64,000 nucleotides of DNA from Coriobacteriaceae bacterium AM48-5 (GTDB taxonomy: Bacteria > Actinomycetota > Coriobacteriia > Coriobacteriales > Coriobacteriaceae), in the NCBI GenBank assembly GCA_027669525.1, contig JAQEDJ010000003.1:1-64000 (forward strand), given 5' to 3'. A program made the translations under genes and the position numbers. A model generated the notes under the pieces. That model did no database searches. It saw nothing but the letters and a program-made list of their open reading frames with translations, and was not told the DNA's origin. Positions 56,983-64,000 of this stretch are shown here, piece after piece. Within the stretch, counting starts at the first letter, position 1; every line of letters starts with the position of its first letter.

Positions 56983-57048
56983 AAGTGGTCACCTTTCTCG
57001 GTCTCTGCCGCTATCGGCTTTTCCCATCCATGATACCCCGCCGCGTAC

Positions 57049-57074
57049 AAAAAAGACGGCCCCGAAGGACCGCC
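57049..57074 (-). terminator. Terminator of the Bax inhibitor-1 family gene
   Basis: Minus strand GGCGGTCC-TTCG-GGGCCGTC followed by TTTTTT. Confidence 0.9.
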
Positions 57075-57120
57075 TTTCGCATCGATTTACACGCACGGCA
57101 AGCACCGCCGCAATTCGCCA

Positions 57121-57816
57121 CTAGTCGCGACGGCCAAGGATGTTCAGGATGCGCAGGAACACGTTGATAATGTCCACGAACAGATTGGACGCCATGAGCA
57201 CGGCGTTGGGCAGCGTAGGCGGCACTGTCGTGGCAACATAGGTGTCGTAGCCAATAAAGCCGGCGAACACCACGATCACGATCAGGTCGGTGATGGTCTG
57301 CGAGACGCCCATGAACATCAGCACGATCTCAACCAGAATAGTGGCGAGCAGAATGCCAAAGCCGATGCCATATACGCGCTGGAAAAACTTGGGGAACGTC
57401 ACACCCAAGGCGCCAAAGACAAAGGTGATGGCGGCCGTGGCGATAAAGGCAGTGTTGATGGTGGGCAGGTCGTAGTTGGCAAGGCCAAACGACGCGGTCA
57501 GGCCAAAGGTACTCGCAAAGATTATGTAGCCCACAAGGGACAGGCCCACGGACTGCTTGCTGGCGGCGGCCGACATCATGACCATGCCGACGATGGTCAA
57601 AATAAACGAGCCAAAGACCAGCGGCAAGGCGGCACCGCTCATCATCATGCGCGCAAACGACATGGTGCTCGTAAAGTAGGCGCCGGCGCCCATGGCGCAA
57701 AAGCCCAAGAAGATCAGGGCAGACATGGCGAGATTGTACGCGCGCGGCGACATCTCCTTGGCGCGGCTTGCGCCGCTCTCGACGGGGCCGTTCTGATAGC
57801 CCTGGATATCGTTCAT
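57121..57816 (-). CDS. Bax inhibitor-1 / YccA family membrane protein
   Basis: A 231-residue protein with seven membrane helices after a 30-residue polar N-terminus. The family pattern is seen in LIVIVVFAGFIGYDTYVA and the C-terminal LFVDIINVFLRILNILGRRD. Bacterial members are pH-sensitive calcium leak channels or modulators of membrane proteases. AAAGGACG precedes ATG 57816. Unbroken and probably monocistronic, with its own terminator. Confidence 0.92.
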   Translation of the reverse strand: MNDIQGYQNGPVESGASRAKEMSPRAYNLAMSALIFLGFCAMGAGAYFTSTMSFARMMMSGAALPLVFGSFILTIVGMVMMSAAASKQSVGLSLVGYIIFASTFGLTASFGLANYDLPTINTAFIATAAITFVFGALGVTFPKFFQRVYGIGFGILLATILVEIVLMFMGVSQTITDLIVIVVFAGFIGYDTYVATTVPPTLPNAVLMASNLFVDIINVFLRILNILGRRD

Positions 57817-57900
57817 AGGTTCGTCCTTTCAAAAAGCGCCACAAATAACGGCGCAGTAGCTGACAAGATTCCTGTCATTGTACCCGAACGCCGTGCGTCC

Positions 57901-58239
57901 TTACCTACGGCGCTCGCCCTCGAGCGTACGGTCGAATGCCCACACCCACCAACGCATCAGATGGGCCTGCGAGCCATCTGGTCGTTCACGCGTCTGGTCC
58001 TCCAGATACAACTCGGTCGCGTGCCCGCCAAAACGCACCTTATAGGTTGCCGTACGAATGCCGTGAACCGTCAGGCCAAACCCAGTGGTCGAGACAATCT
58101 CGTCAATCGTAAAGCAACGACCGTCGACCCAGCAGACGGTGACCGGCACGACCTGTCCGCCCGCAAGGATGCGAGCCACGACGTCCACATACTGCTTGTG
58201 CACGCGCCGAGTTTTGCCATCTGTCTGTCGATATTCCAT
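57901..58239 (-). CDS. Hypothetical protein (112 aa)
   Basis: I do not recognise this protein. It starts MEYRQTDGKTRRVHKQYVDV, has a beta-rich core (VPVTVCWVDGRCFTIDEIV, ATYKVRFGGHATELYLE) and ends in a Trp/Arg-rich stretch (HLMRWWVWAFDRTLEGERRR). No signal peptide or membrane helix. An AGGAG site lies just before ATG 58239, with short spacing; an ATG at 58260 has none. 58240-58489 upstream holds promoters and no gene. Confidence 0.65.
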   Translation of the reverse strand: MEYRQTDGKTRRVHKQYVDVVARILAGGQVVPVTVCWVDGRCFTIDEIVSTTGFGLTVHGIRTATYKVRFGGHATELYLEDQTRERPDGSQAHLMRWWVWAFDRTLEGERRR

Positions 58240-58489
58240 GTCTCCTATTATCGAACGCATGTTTGCATGTTGTAAAGCGAACAGACTGTGGTTTTGGAGT
58301 GTCGTAGCAATCGCACGTGTCCGCATGGCGTGTTAGCAAAAAGAATACCCGCGGTCAACAGGACTAATATTCAATTTTAGTGCCAAAAAATCCACTTCTC
58401 ACGTCAGAACTCCGTTAAGAAACCCACAGGAGGTGATACGATTTATCATGTTTTTGTAACGTGCCTGCAAACTTCGAGAAAGCCCATAT

Positions 58490-59539
58490 ATGGACGTAAC
58501 GTTCTCAACCTTCCTCGGCCAAATTGTGTCGAACCCAGTCCTTGCCGTCACCGTGATCCTCGCGCTCGGCGCCATCTTCGTCAACGGATGGACCGACGCG
58601 CCCAACGCCATCGCGACCTGCGTCACTACGCGTTGCATGCCCGCCCGCGCCGCCATTCTCATGAGCGCCGCATTCAACTTCCTCGGCGTGCTCATCATGA
58701 CGCACTTTAACGCGAGCGTCGCCAATACCATCTCGCATATCGTCGACTTTGGCGGAAACAGCACCATGGCGCTCGCCTGCCTGTGCGCGGCGCTGTTCTC
58801 CATCGTCGTCTACGGCGCCACAGCGTCGCGTTTCGGCATCCCCACCTCGCAAAGCCACAGCCTTATCGCCGGCCTGACCGGTGCCGCTATCGCCCTCGGC
58901 GGCGCGAGCAGCGTCAACGTCCACGAGTGGATGAAGGTCATCTACGGCCTGGCGCTCTCCATCGGCCTGGGCTTTGTCATGGGCTGGGTCCTGTGCAAAC
59001 TCGTCTCGATTCTTTTCGCCGCCGCCAACAGGCGACGTGCCAATGTCTTCTTTAAATACGCTCAGATCACGAGCGCTGCGGCCATGAGCTTTATGCACGG
59101 CGCGCAGGATGGACAGAAGTTCATCGGTGTGCTCTTTTTAGGCGTGGCCTTCGCAAACGGCCAGACCAGCGTCGGCGATGCCGGCATCCCCATCTGGATT
59201 ATGCTGCTGTGCTCGGCCACCATGGGTATCGGCACCAGCGTGGGCGGCGAGCGCATCATCAAGTCCGTCGGCCAGAGCATGGTTAAGCTCGAGAAGTATC
59301 AGGGCTTCTCCGCCGACCTCGCGGGCGCCGCGAACCTGCTGCTTGCCACCCTTACCGGCATCCCCGTGTCCTCCACACACATCAAGACCTGCGCCATCAT
59401 GGGCGTCGGTGCTGTCAAGCGCCTCTCAGCCATCAACTTCGGCGTCGTCAAGGACATGATGTTCACCTGGTTCTTCACCTTCCCCGCCTGCGGACTCATC
59501 AGCTTTGTCATGGCCAAGCTGTTCATGATGTTCCTCTAG
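58490..59539 (+). CDS. PiT-family inorganic phosphate permease
   Basis: A low-affinity phosphate importer, likely driven by proton or sodium. The two PiT signature repeats are seen: FVNGWTDAPNAIATCVTTRCM near the N-terminus and SFMHGAQDGQKFIGVLFLG in the second half, with FGIPTSQSHSLIAGLTGAA and TGIPVSSTHIKTCAIMGVG. Length 349 with about ten helices. AGAAAG lies upstream of ATG 58490. Unbroken. The DUF47 partner gene follows 67 nt downstream. Confidence 0.94.
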   Translation: MDVTFSTFLGQIVSNPVLAVTVILALGAIFVNGWTDAPNAIATCVTTRCMPARAAILMSAAFNFLGVLIMTHFNASVANTISHIVDFGGNSTMALACLCAALFSIVVYGATASRFGIPTSQSHSLIAGLTGAAIALGGASSVNVHEWMKVIYGLALSIGLGFVMGWVLCKLVSILFAAANRRRANVFFKYAQITSAAAMSFMHGAQDGQKFIGVLFLGVAFANGQTSVGDAGIPIWIMLLCSATMGIGTSVGGERIIKSVGQSMVKLEKYQGFSADLAGAANLLLATLTGIPVSSTHIKTCAIMGVGAVKRLSAINFGVVKDMMFTWFFTFPACGLISFVMAKLFMMFL

Positions 59540-59606
59540 TCAAACCGAACGTCCATCCGGACCGCAACACTTCGCCCACCCGTCTTCGCCTCGAAAGGAC
59601 CCACCC

Positions 59607-60230
59607 ATGGCTAAGAAACCTGATTCGTTCTACTTTGACAACTACGTCGCCTGTGCCGACCTCGCTGTCCAGGCCGCCGAGCTGCTTACCAAGATTTTTG
59701 AGAACTTTGACCCCGCGCAGATCCACGACATGCTCAATAAGATGCATGCGATTGAGCATGCGGCCGATAAGAAGCACCACGAGCTCGAAGACGCCTTGCT
59801 CACCGCCTTTATCACCCCGCTCGAGCGCGAGGATCTGGATCTGATGAGCTGCTCACTCGACACCGTGCTCGACCGCATCGAGGGCGTCGTGCAGCGCGTC
59901 TACTTCACCAACATTCAGAGCATCCATCCCGACGCCATCGTCATCGCCCACAAGGTAACCGATGCCTGCCGCGCCATGAAGGACCTGATGGTCGAGCTTC
60001 CCAACTACCGCAAGTCCAAAACGCTGCGCGAGTTGGTCATCCAGATCAACACCATCGAGTCCGAGGCCGACGAGCTCTACATCAACGCCATGCGCAACCT
60101 GCACGTCAACGGCAAGGATCCGCTCGAGGTCATCGCTTGGCGTGACGTGTACGCCTTCCTGGAGTACTGCGCTGACTGCTGCGAGAATGTGGCCGATGTC
60201 GTGGATTCGATTGTCATGAAAAACAGTTAA
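59607..60230 (+). CDS. DUF47 family PhoU-like accessory protein
   Basis: A helical cytosolic protein of 207 residues that usually follows a PiT permease and is thought to control it. PhoU-like features include HAIEHAADKKHHELEDALL, TAFITPLEREDLDLMSCSLD and IESEADELYINAMRNL. GAAAGGA precedes ATG 59607. Unbroken and close behind the permease, so it is probably co-transcribed. Confidence 0.92.
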   Translation: MAKKPDSFYFDNYVACADLAVQAAELLTKIFENFDPAQIHDMLNKMHAIEHAADKKHHELEDALLTAFITPLEREDLDLMSCSLDTVLDRIEGVVQRVYFTNIQSIHPDAIVIAHKVTDACRAMKDLMVELPNYRKSKTLRELVIQINTIESEADELYINAMRNLHVNGKDPLEVIAWRDVYAFLEYCADCCENVADVVDSIVMKNS

Positions 60231-60254
60231 TTGGGGGTACGTATCCCACCGGTC

Positions 60255-60331
60255 GCGGGCCCGACCACTAATACCTTTTTCACTCCGGCTGCAAGCAGAG
60301 TCGTTCAAAAGGTATTAGTGGTCGGGCCCGC
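60255..60331. repeat. Perfect 25-bp inverted repeat after the DUF47 gene
   Basis: Left arm 60255-60279 starts GCGGGCCCGACCACTAATAC and is the exact reverse complement of 60307-60331. The loop is 27 nt and on the plus strand the left arm ends in TTTTT. It may end phosphate-operon transcription. The gap on to 60513 is a T/G-rich stretch with repeated TTTGG. Confidence 0.9.
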
Positions 60332-60355
60332 TCCCTTACGTACACCATTGGGAAC

Positions 60356-60495
60356 TTTGGCTGATAGGTTTAGCGCAATGGGGGTTTGGCTGAAGGGACC
60401 TTTGGTATCCGTTCGGACACTTTGGCCCTTGATGAGCGTTTGGCTGATTGCTGCTTTGGGTACTGTTTGGGTTACTTTGGGTTTATTTGATTTTT
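60356..60495. repeat. TTTGG-rich low-complexity stretch
   Basis: TTTGG occurs about eleven times in 140 bp at spacings near 9-20 nt, often as TTTGGCTG or TTTGGGT. The base bias differs sharply from the G/C-rich, C-ending codons of neighbours and continues into the first part of the nitroreductase gene. No known element matches. Confidence 0.7.
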
Positions 60496-60513
60496 AATTG
60501 TTGGAGGACTTGT

Positions 60514-61044
60514 ATGTCTTATTTGGATCTGGCTCGGGGTCGGTATTCTTGTCGTGAGTTTGAAGATCGGGCTGTTGAGCAAGCTGTTGTGGATGCCATT
60601 GTTGAGGCGGGGCGGATTGCTCCTTCTGCGTGTAATAATCATCCAACCCGTGTGATGGTGTTGGATACGCCTGAGCTTCTGGAGAAGGCTGCTGCTTGTC
60701 AGCCTCGGTTTGCTCGTGATGGGTCTATCTTTGGGGCTCCGCTTGTCTTCCTCATTTGCAGCGTTACCGATGATGCATGGGTGCGCCCGTATGACCAGAT
60801 GAATTCCAGTGAAATCGATACGTCCATCGTGTGTGATCAGATGATGATGGAGGCCACCGAGCAGGGCCTGGGAACGTGCTGGGTGTGCCATTTTAAGCCT
60901 GAGGTGGCACAGGAGCAGTTCAACCTGCCCGAGGGCGTCTATCCCTATCACATGCTCGTCTGTGGATATCCTGCCGACCACATCGCCGATCCCGAGCATC
61001 GCGAGGCCCGTACCATTCCCCTCTCCGACTTCCTCCTCAAGTAG
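60514..61044 (+). CDS. Nitroreductase family protein
   Basis: An FMN-dependent oxidoreductase of 176 residues. Seen: YLDLARGRYSCREFEDRAVE and IVEAGRIAPSACNNHPTRVMVL, the FMN-binding N-terminal blocks, then VCDQMMMEATEQGLGTCWVCHF and MLVCGYPADH. GGAGG precedes ATG 60514. The first 80 codons favour T- and G-ending codons (CTG GCT CGG GGT CGG TAT) while later codons favour C, like other genes here, a change near 60760. The start may have been acquired or recombined. Substrate unknown. Confidence 0.88.
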   Translation: MSYLDLARGRYSCREFEDRAVEQAVVDAIVEAGRIAPSACNNHPTRVMVLDTPELLEKAAACQPRFARDGSIFGAPLVFLICSVTDDAWVRPYDQMNSSEIDTSIVCDQMMMEATEQGLGTCWVCHFKPEVAQEQFNLPEGVYPYHMLVCGYPADHIADPEHREARTIPLSDFLLK

Positions 61045-61069
61045 GTTTTGGGACATGCCCTAAAACCTA
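61042..61069. repeat. Palindrome with TAGGTTTT arms
   Basis: TAGGTTTT/AAAACCTA flank GGGACATGCCC-like centre right at the nitroreductase stop. Same design as 40691-40722. Confidence 0.65.
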
Positions 61070-61089
61070 TCCTTGACCGCTCACCGTTT

Positions 61090-61128
61090 CGCCGAGTTCT
61101 GCGCCACCATGTGCAGGGCTCGGTTTTT
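61090..61128 (+). terminator. Terminator after the nitroreductase gene
   Basis: CCGAG...CTCGG closes a stem containing CTGC/GCAG, followed by TTTTTT. Confidence 0.8.
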
Positions 61129-61157
61129 TATGTTACGCACCCCGGCACAGTCATAAA

Positions 61158-61184
61158 AAAGGACCCGCAAGCTGCGGGTCCTTT
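61158..61184 (-). terminator. Terminator of the yggS-sepF-yggT-divIVA cluster
   Basis: AAAGGACCCGCA-AGC-TGCGGGTCCTTT, perfect 12-bp arms; on the minus strand followed by a further T run. Confidence 0.93.
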
Positions 61185-61210
61185 CTAGGCACTAAATTGT
61201 AGGCCGAATG

Positions 61211-61884
61211 TTAGTCCAGGTCATCGGCAGCGAAGTTGTCGATCGGGGCGAAGGGATCGGCCACGGGGACAACCGGGTCAGCGACGGGCAGCGGCTCGGC
61301 GGGAACAGTCACCGCAGGAGAAGCGGCGGAACCGACCGGCGTGGAGGCCATGAGGTCGGCCGGGAAGGAGTTCTGGGCATCGTCCATGAAGTGCTGGATG
61401 AGCTTGAGATACTCGGCCTTGAACTCCTCACGAGAAGCCTTGAGACGATCGATCTCCTCGAGCTCGGCCTGCTTTTCGGTCAGAGCCTGGCGGATAACCT
61501 CGCGGGCTTGGCGTCAGCCTCGTTGCGAATACGCTCAGCGTTCTCATTGGCATCGTTGACGATGGTCTCAGCGGTCTGCTGGGCAGCGATCAGGGCAGCG
61601 GAAATCTGACGCTCCTGAGCGGAGAAGTCAGGGGCGGGAGCAGCCACGGGGGCGGCAGGAACGGCCTGGGCGGGGGCATCCTGAGCCTGGGCAAGCTGAG
61701 CCTGCGCATCGGCAAGCTGCTGCTCGGTAGCAGTCAGACGACCCTTAAGGTCGACGATCTTAGCGAGCATAGCGTCAACCTCGGAGGACAGCGTCTCCAA
61801 GAAGACGTCGACCTCGGCAGGATCGTAGCCACGCTTGGCCTCAGAGAAAGTCTGAGCCTGGATGTCTGCAGGGGTAATAGCCAT
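61211..61884 (-). CDS. divIVA: DivIVA domain cell-division/polar-growth protein
   Basis: A membrane-curvature-sensing coiled-coil protein. The N-terminus has the DivIVA motif (PADIQAQTFSEAKRGYDPAEVDVFLETL), followed by a coiled coil (VDAMLAKIVDLKGRL, ADAQAQLAQAQ), an Ala/Pro linker and a second coiled coil (ISAALIAAQQTAETIVNDAN; AREVIRQALTEKQAELEEID). The C-terminus is Pro/Val-rich, then acidic. ATG 61884 follows AAGGAGA. One G is lost near 61512 (AAGGCC). Repaired length is 224. Last gene of the division cluster. Confidence 0.92.
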
Positions 61885-61945
61885 AACAAGTCTCCTTTTT
61901 CATCGCCTCGGCGCTACACGCCCGACGTAAGTTACTAAGTCAGTT

Positions 61946-62227
61946 CTACACGAGTATACCTATAAGAAGCTGCAGAACCAGCCTCTGCACCAACTGCAAC
62001 GCAATAATCGCAACGACCGGCGAAAAATCGATACCGCCCATCGGCGGGATGAAACGACGGAACAGGTTAAGCCACGGACCACACACGCTATCAAGCACCG
62101 CGGCAATATCCTGAAGCAAACCACCCTGCTTCATGGGAATCCACGTCATAAAGCAGTAGACGACAATGAGCGTGGAATAGAAGTTGAACAGCGTGTTGAC
62201 CAGCTGGACGATAGTGTAGATGTTGAT
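61946..62227 (-). CDS. yggT: YggT family membrane protein with no AUG start
   Basis: YggT proteins of about 90 residues have two membrane helices and sit beside sepF and divIVA. Both helices are present: IYTIVQLVNTLFNFYSTLIVVYCF (read in pieces: IYTIVQLVNTLF and STLIVVYCF) and ALQLVQRLVLQLLIGILV, with MTWIPMKQGGLLQDIAAVLD between. The first ATG in frame (62149) would drop helix 1. GAGGAG at 62234-62239 points to ATC 62227 (spacing six) or ATT 62233. So it either starts at a rare codon or a base is wrong here. Probably 93 residues. Confidence 0.75.
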   Translation of the reverse strand: MNIYTIVQLVNTLFNFYSTLIVVYCFMTWIPMKQGGLLQDIAAVLDSVCGPWLNLFRRFIPPMGGIDFSPVVAIIALQLVQRLVLQLLIGILV

Positions 62228-62248
62228 GGGAATCTCCTCGTCTTGTCT

Positions 62249-62970
62249 TTACTTAAGGTAGCCGTCGGCACGAAGCTTCTTGAGATCGGAATCTTTGACC
62301 TCGCAACCGGCGGGCAGCACCATGAACACGCGGTCGCCCACCTCCTTGACCGTGGCACCCAGACCGCAGGCAAAGCCGTAAGAGAAGTCCAAGACGCGCT
62401 TGGCAACTTCGGTGCGTACGCCCACAAAAATCAGTGCGACAGGCTGCTTGGTGCGAACGCGGCGCACCACAGTCTCCACGTCGTCATAGCTCTCGGGGCG
62501 CAGGACATAGGCCGGCAGCTGCGGTGTGGCGTTGATGATATTGCTCGCATAGGCCGAGGCATCGCTCGGTGCAGGCGCGGGCGCAGCGGCGGCACGGGCG
62601 CGGGTGTTCTCGGCGTAGCTAGACGGCGTGTCATAGGCACCAGGACGATAACCGCTCGCAACACTGTCCTGCGAGCGCGAAGGCGGGTTATACGTCGTGG
62701 CATGGCGGGAGTCATCGCCGACCAGCTGACCGGAGCGCGTATACACGGCAACCGACTCAGCTTCACCGCGGCGCGTCTGACCAAGCAGGCCGTTGCTCGG
62801 CTCGTCTTGGGTGTAGAAGCCCTCGCCCGAAGCACCGCTGTAGCCGTTGCCTGATAACTATCGTCATAGCCGTCATCGTAGCCGTAGTCGTCGTCCTGGC
62901 CATAACCCTGGTCGTAACCCTGCTGGCCGCCCAGGTGCATCTTATTTTTAATCTCGTCAAGGAAGCCCAT
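62249..62970 (-). CDS. sepF: Cell division protein SepF (one frame break)
   Basis: SepF links FtsZ to the membrane. It has the usual N-terminal amphipathic helix MGFLDEIKNKMHL, a long Gly/Tyr/Asp-rich linker, and a C-terminal SepF core with YVLRPESYDDVETVVRRVR, QPVALIFVGV, AKRVLDFSYGFACGLGATVKEVGDRVFMVLP. AGAGGA precedes ATG 62970. One G/C is lost near 62853, in the Asp/Tyr-rich linker, giving 240 residues. Downstream of yggS and upstream of yggT, the standard order in actinobacteria and firmicutes. Confidence 0.93.
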
Positions 62971-63029
62971 GGTTGTGTCCTCTCGCGGTTTAGTGCAGGC
63001 GCCCGATAATCAGTGCGCACTTCAGAGCC

Positions 63030-63765
63030 TTATTTTACTGCAAACTCCGGGCTAAATACTACCCTGCCCAGGCGAACGAGCGTAGAGCCCTCCTCAAGGG
63101 CAGGCTCAAAGTCCTCGCTCATGCCGCAGGAAAGCTCAGGCAGGTTCAAATCGGGATGCGCCGCCTCCAGCTCATCCCTCAGCTCACGAAGCCCCGCAAA
63201 GGTGCGGCGTGCCACATCCTTATTCCCCCGGGCGCCATAGTCATAAGCCCCTGTACGCAAATTCCCTCAAGTTCCGCAAGCTCACCCGCGGCGGCGCGAA
63301 TCTCATCGGGCGAAAAGCTCCCTTCGACTCCTCACCACTCACATTGACCTCAATGAGCACACGCTGGGGGCCGGCGAGCTCGCCTGCCTCAATCTTGCGG
63401 ACAGCACGGCTCGAGATCGCCTGCGCCAGATGCAGCGAACCCACCGAGTGAATCAGCTCGGCCGAGCCCAGCACCGCATTGATCTTATTGGTCTGCAGGT
63501 TGCCGATCATATCGAAGCGCACCTCGGGCAGCTCCGGATGCTCCGCCAGACCCGTGAGCTTGCGAACCAGCTCCTGCGGGCGGTTCTCGGCAAAATGGCG
63601 ATACCCCGCCTGGATGGCGGCAACGGTCTCATCGACACCAACGGTCTTGGACACGGCAATCAAGCGCGCGGCATCGTGAGGCCTCCCGGCGCGATCGAGC
63701 GCCGCATAAAAACGCTCCAGAATCTGCTCGCGGCGAGCGCGCATCAAGTCCAAATAGTTATCCAT
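63030..63765 (-). CDS. yggS: YggS family PLP-homeostasis protein (two frame breaks)
   Basis: A fold-type III PLP-binding protein without known enzyme activity that balances the PLP pool. Motifs: RLIAVSKTVGVDETVAAIQAG (Lys binds PLP), FAENRPQELVRKL, FDMIGNLQTNKINAVL, VLIEVNVSGEESKG, MTMAPR and LSCGMSEDFEPALEEGSTLVRLG. GGAGG precedes ATG 63765. Bases are lost near 63325 (AAGGGAGC) and 63233 (CCCGGG); repaired length 245 is normal. First gene of the division cluster. Confidence 0.92.
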
Positions 63766-63815
63766 TGCTAATCGCCTCCGCAAACAGCCCAACAAGTAGT
63801 CCCATGCTAACGCAA

Positions 63816-63847
63816 GAGCGCGGCCCCGCATGTGCAAGGCCGCGCTC
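63816..63847 (-). terminator. Hairpin downstream of the right-edge gene
   Basis: GAGCGCGGCC (63816-63825) pairs perfectly with GGCCGCGCTC (63838-63847). The T run is weak. Confidence 0.65.
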
Positions 63848-63884
63848 ACATAGGTATTTACAATCTTTCAACGAACGGGGTTAC

Positions 63885-64000
63885 TTACTCCTCGTCGTCC
63901 TCGCCATCGTCCTCATCCTCAAGATGATCGAGCAGGTAGCGAAGACCCTCGCTGACCTCGTTAGCGGGCACCTTGGCAACGTAGCGAGCGTCGACGGCGG
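63885..64000 (-). CDS. Unidentified protein, C-terminal end only
   Basis: The last 38 or so codons of a minus-strand gene enter from the right edge: VDARYVAKVPANEVSEGLRY, then a leucine-rich turn and an all-acidic tail (EDEDDGEDDEE), stop at 63885. Too little is present to name it. Confidence 0.7.
   Translation of the reverse strand, partial: AVDARYVAKVPANEVSEGLRYLLDHLEDEDDGEDDEE

Noticed and set aside
60231..60497. 88-codon plus-strand frame
   Set aside because: It runs through the perfect palindrome and the TTTGG stretch; no ribosome site.

Overview
The window looks like a gut Coriobacteriia chromosome, most likely Collinsella or a close relative. This is inferred from the high G+C, the yggS-sepF-yggT-divIVA division cluster, a LAXTG-type cell-wall protein, selenocysteine machinery and a formate transporter. 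No 16S gene is present to prove it. Most genes lie on the minus strand.

Layout, left to right. (1) 1-2693: selB (runs off the left edge) and selA, overlapping by ATGA. (2) 2877-5636: formate channel focA, a tRNA-like structured element, tRNA-Gly and tRNA-Pro, and brnQ. (3) 5755-18526: one giant surface adhesin of about 4,260 residues (signal peptide, BspA-type leucine-rich repeats, InlB-type GWY repeats, Ig/MBG modules, Pro-Asp wall linker, LADTG sorting signal). (4) 18653-21794: selenium operon selD-yedF-DUF3343-cysteine desulfurase; selD has an in-frame UGA at the catalytic position 17. (5) 21921-27331: molybdate transporter modABC and molybdopterin genes moeA-mogA. (6) 27543-35407: a CLC-type channel, a lipid kinase, a GGQ-motif hydrolase, xpt, an MFS exporter, metY, a C_GCAxxG_C_C protein and a YigZ-family protein. 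(7) 35636-41205: rnpB, rpsA, a HAD phosphatase, L-cysteine desulfidase, rpiB, ndk. (8) 41590-45046: argH and argG, preceded by an Arg-rich leader peptide. (9) 45321-54787: a Cof-type phosphatase, polA, M18 aminopeptidase, yaaA, TPP riboswitch-thiC, thiD. (10) 55120-63765: SGNH hydrolase, PARG-like protein, Bax inhibitor-1 family protein, PiT phosphate permease with its DUF47 partner, nitroreductase, then divIVA, yggT, sepF, yggS.

Themes. selA, selB, selD, yedF, modABC, moeA, mogA and focA together point to selenium- and molybdenum-dependent formate or hydroxylase metabolism, although no such enzyme lies in the window. Intergenic spaces are unusually rich in long palindromes, several with perfect arms of 25-32 bp.

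Caution on quality. About 50 reading-frame breaks occur, including in rpsA, polA, argG, argH and ndk-like core genes' neighbours, and even one base is missing from the tRNA-Gly anticodon loop. Nearly all are single-base losses from short G/C runs, and repairing them gives a whole number of codons for every gene. I read them as sequence errors and give full repaired gene spans rather than calling pseudogenes.
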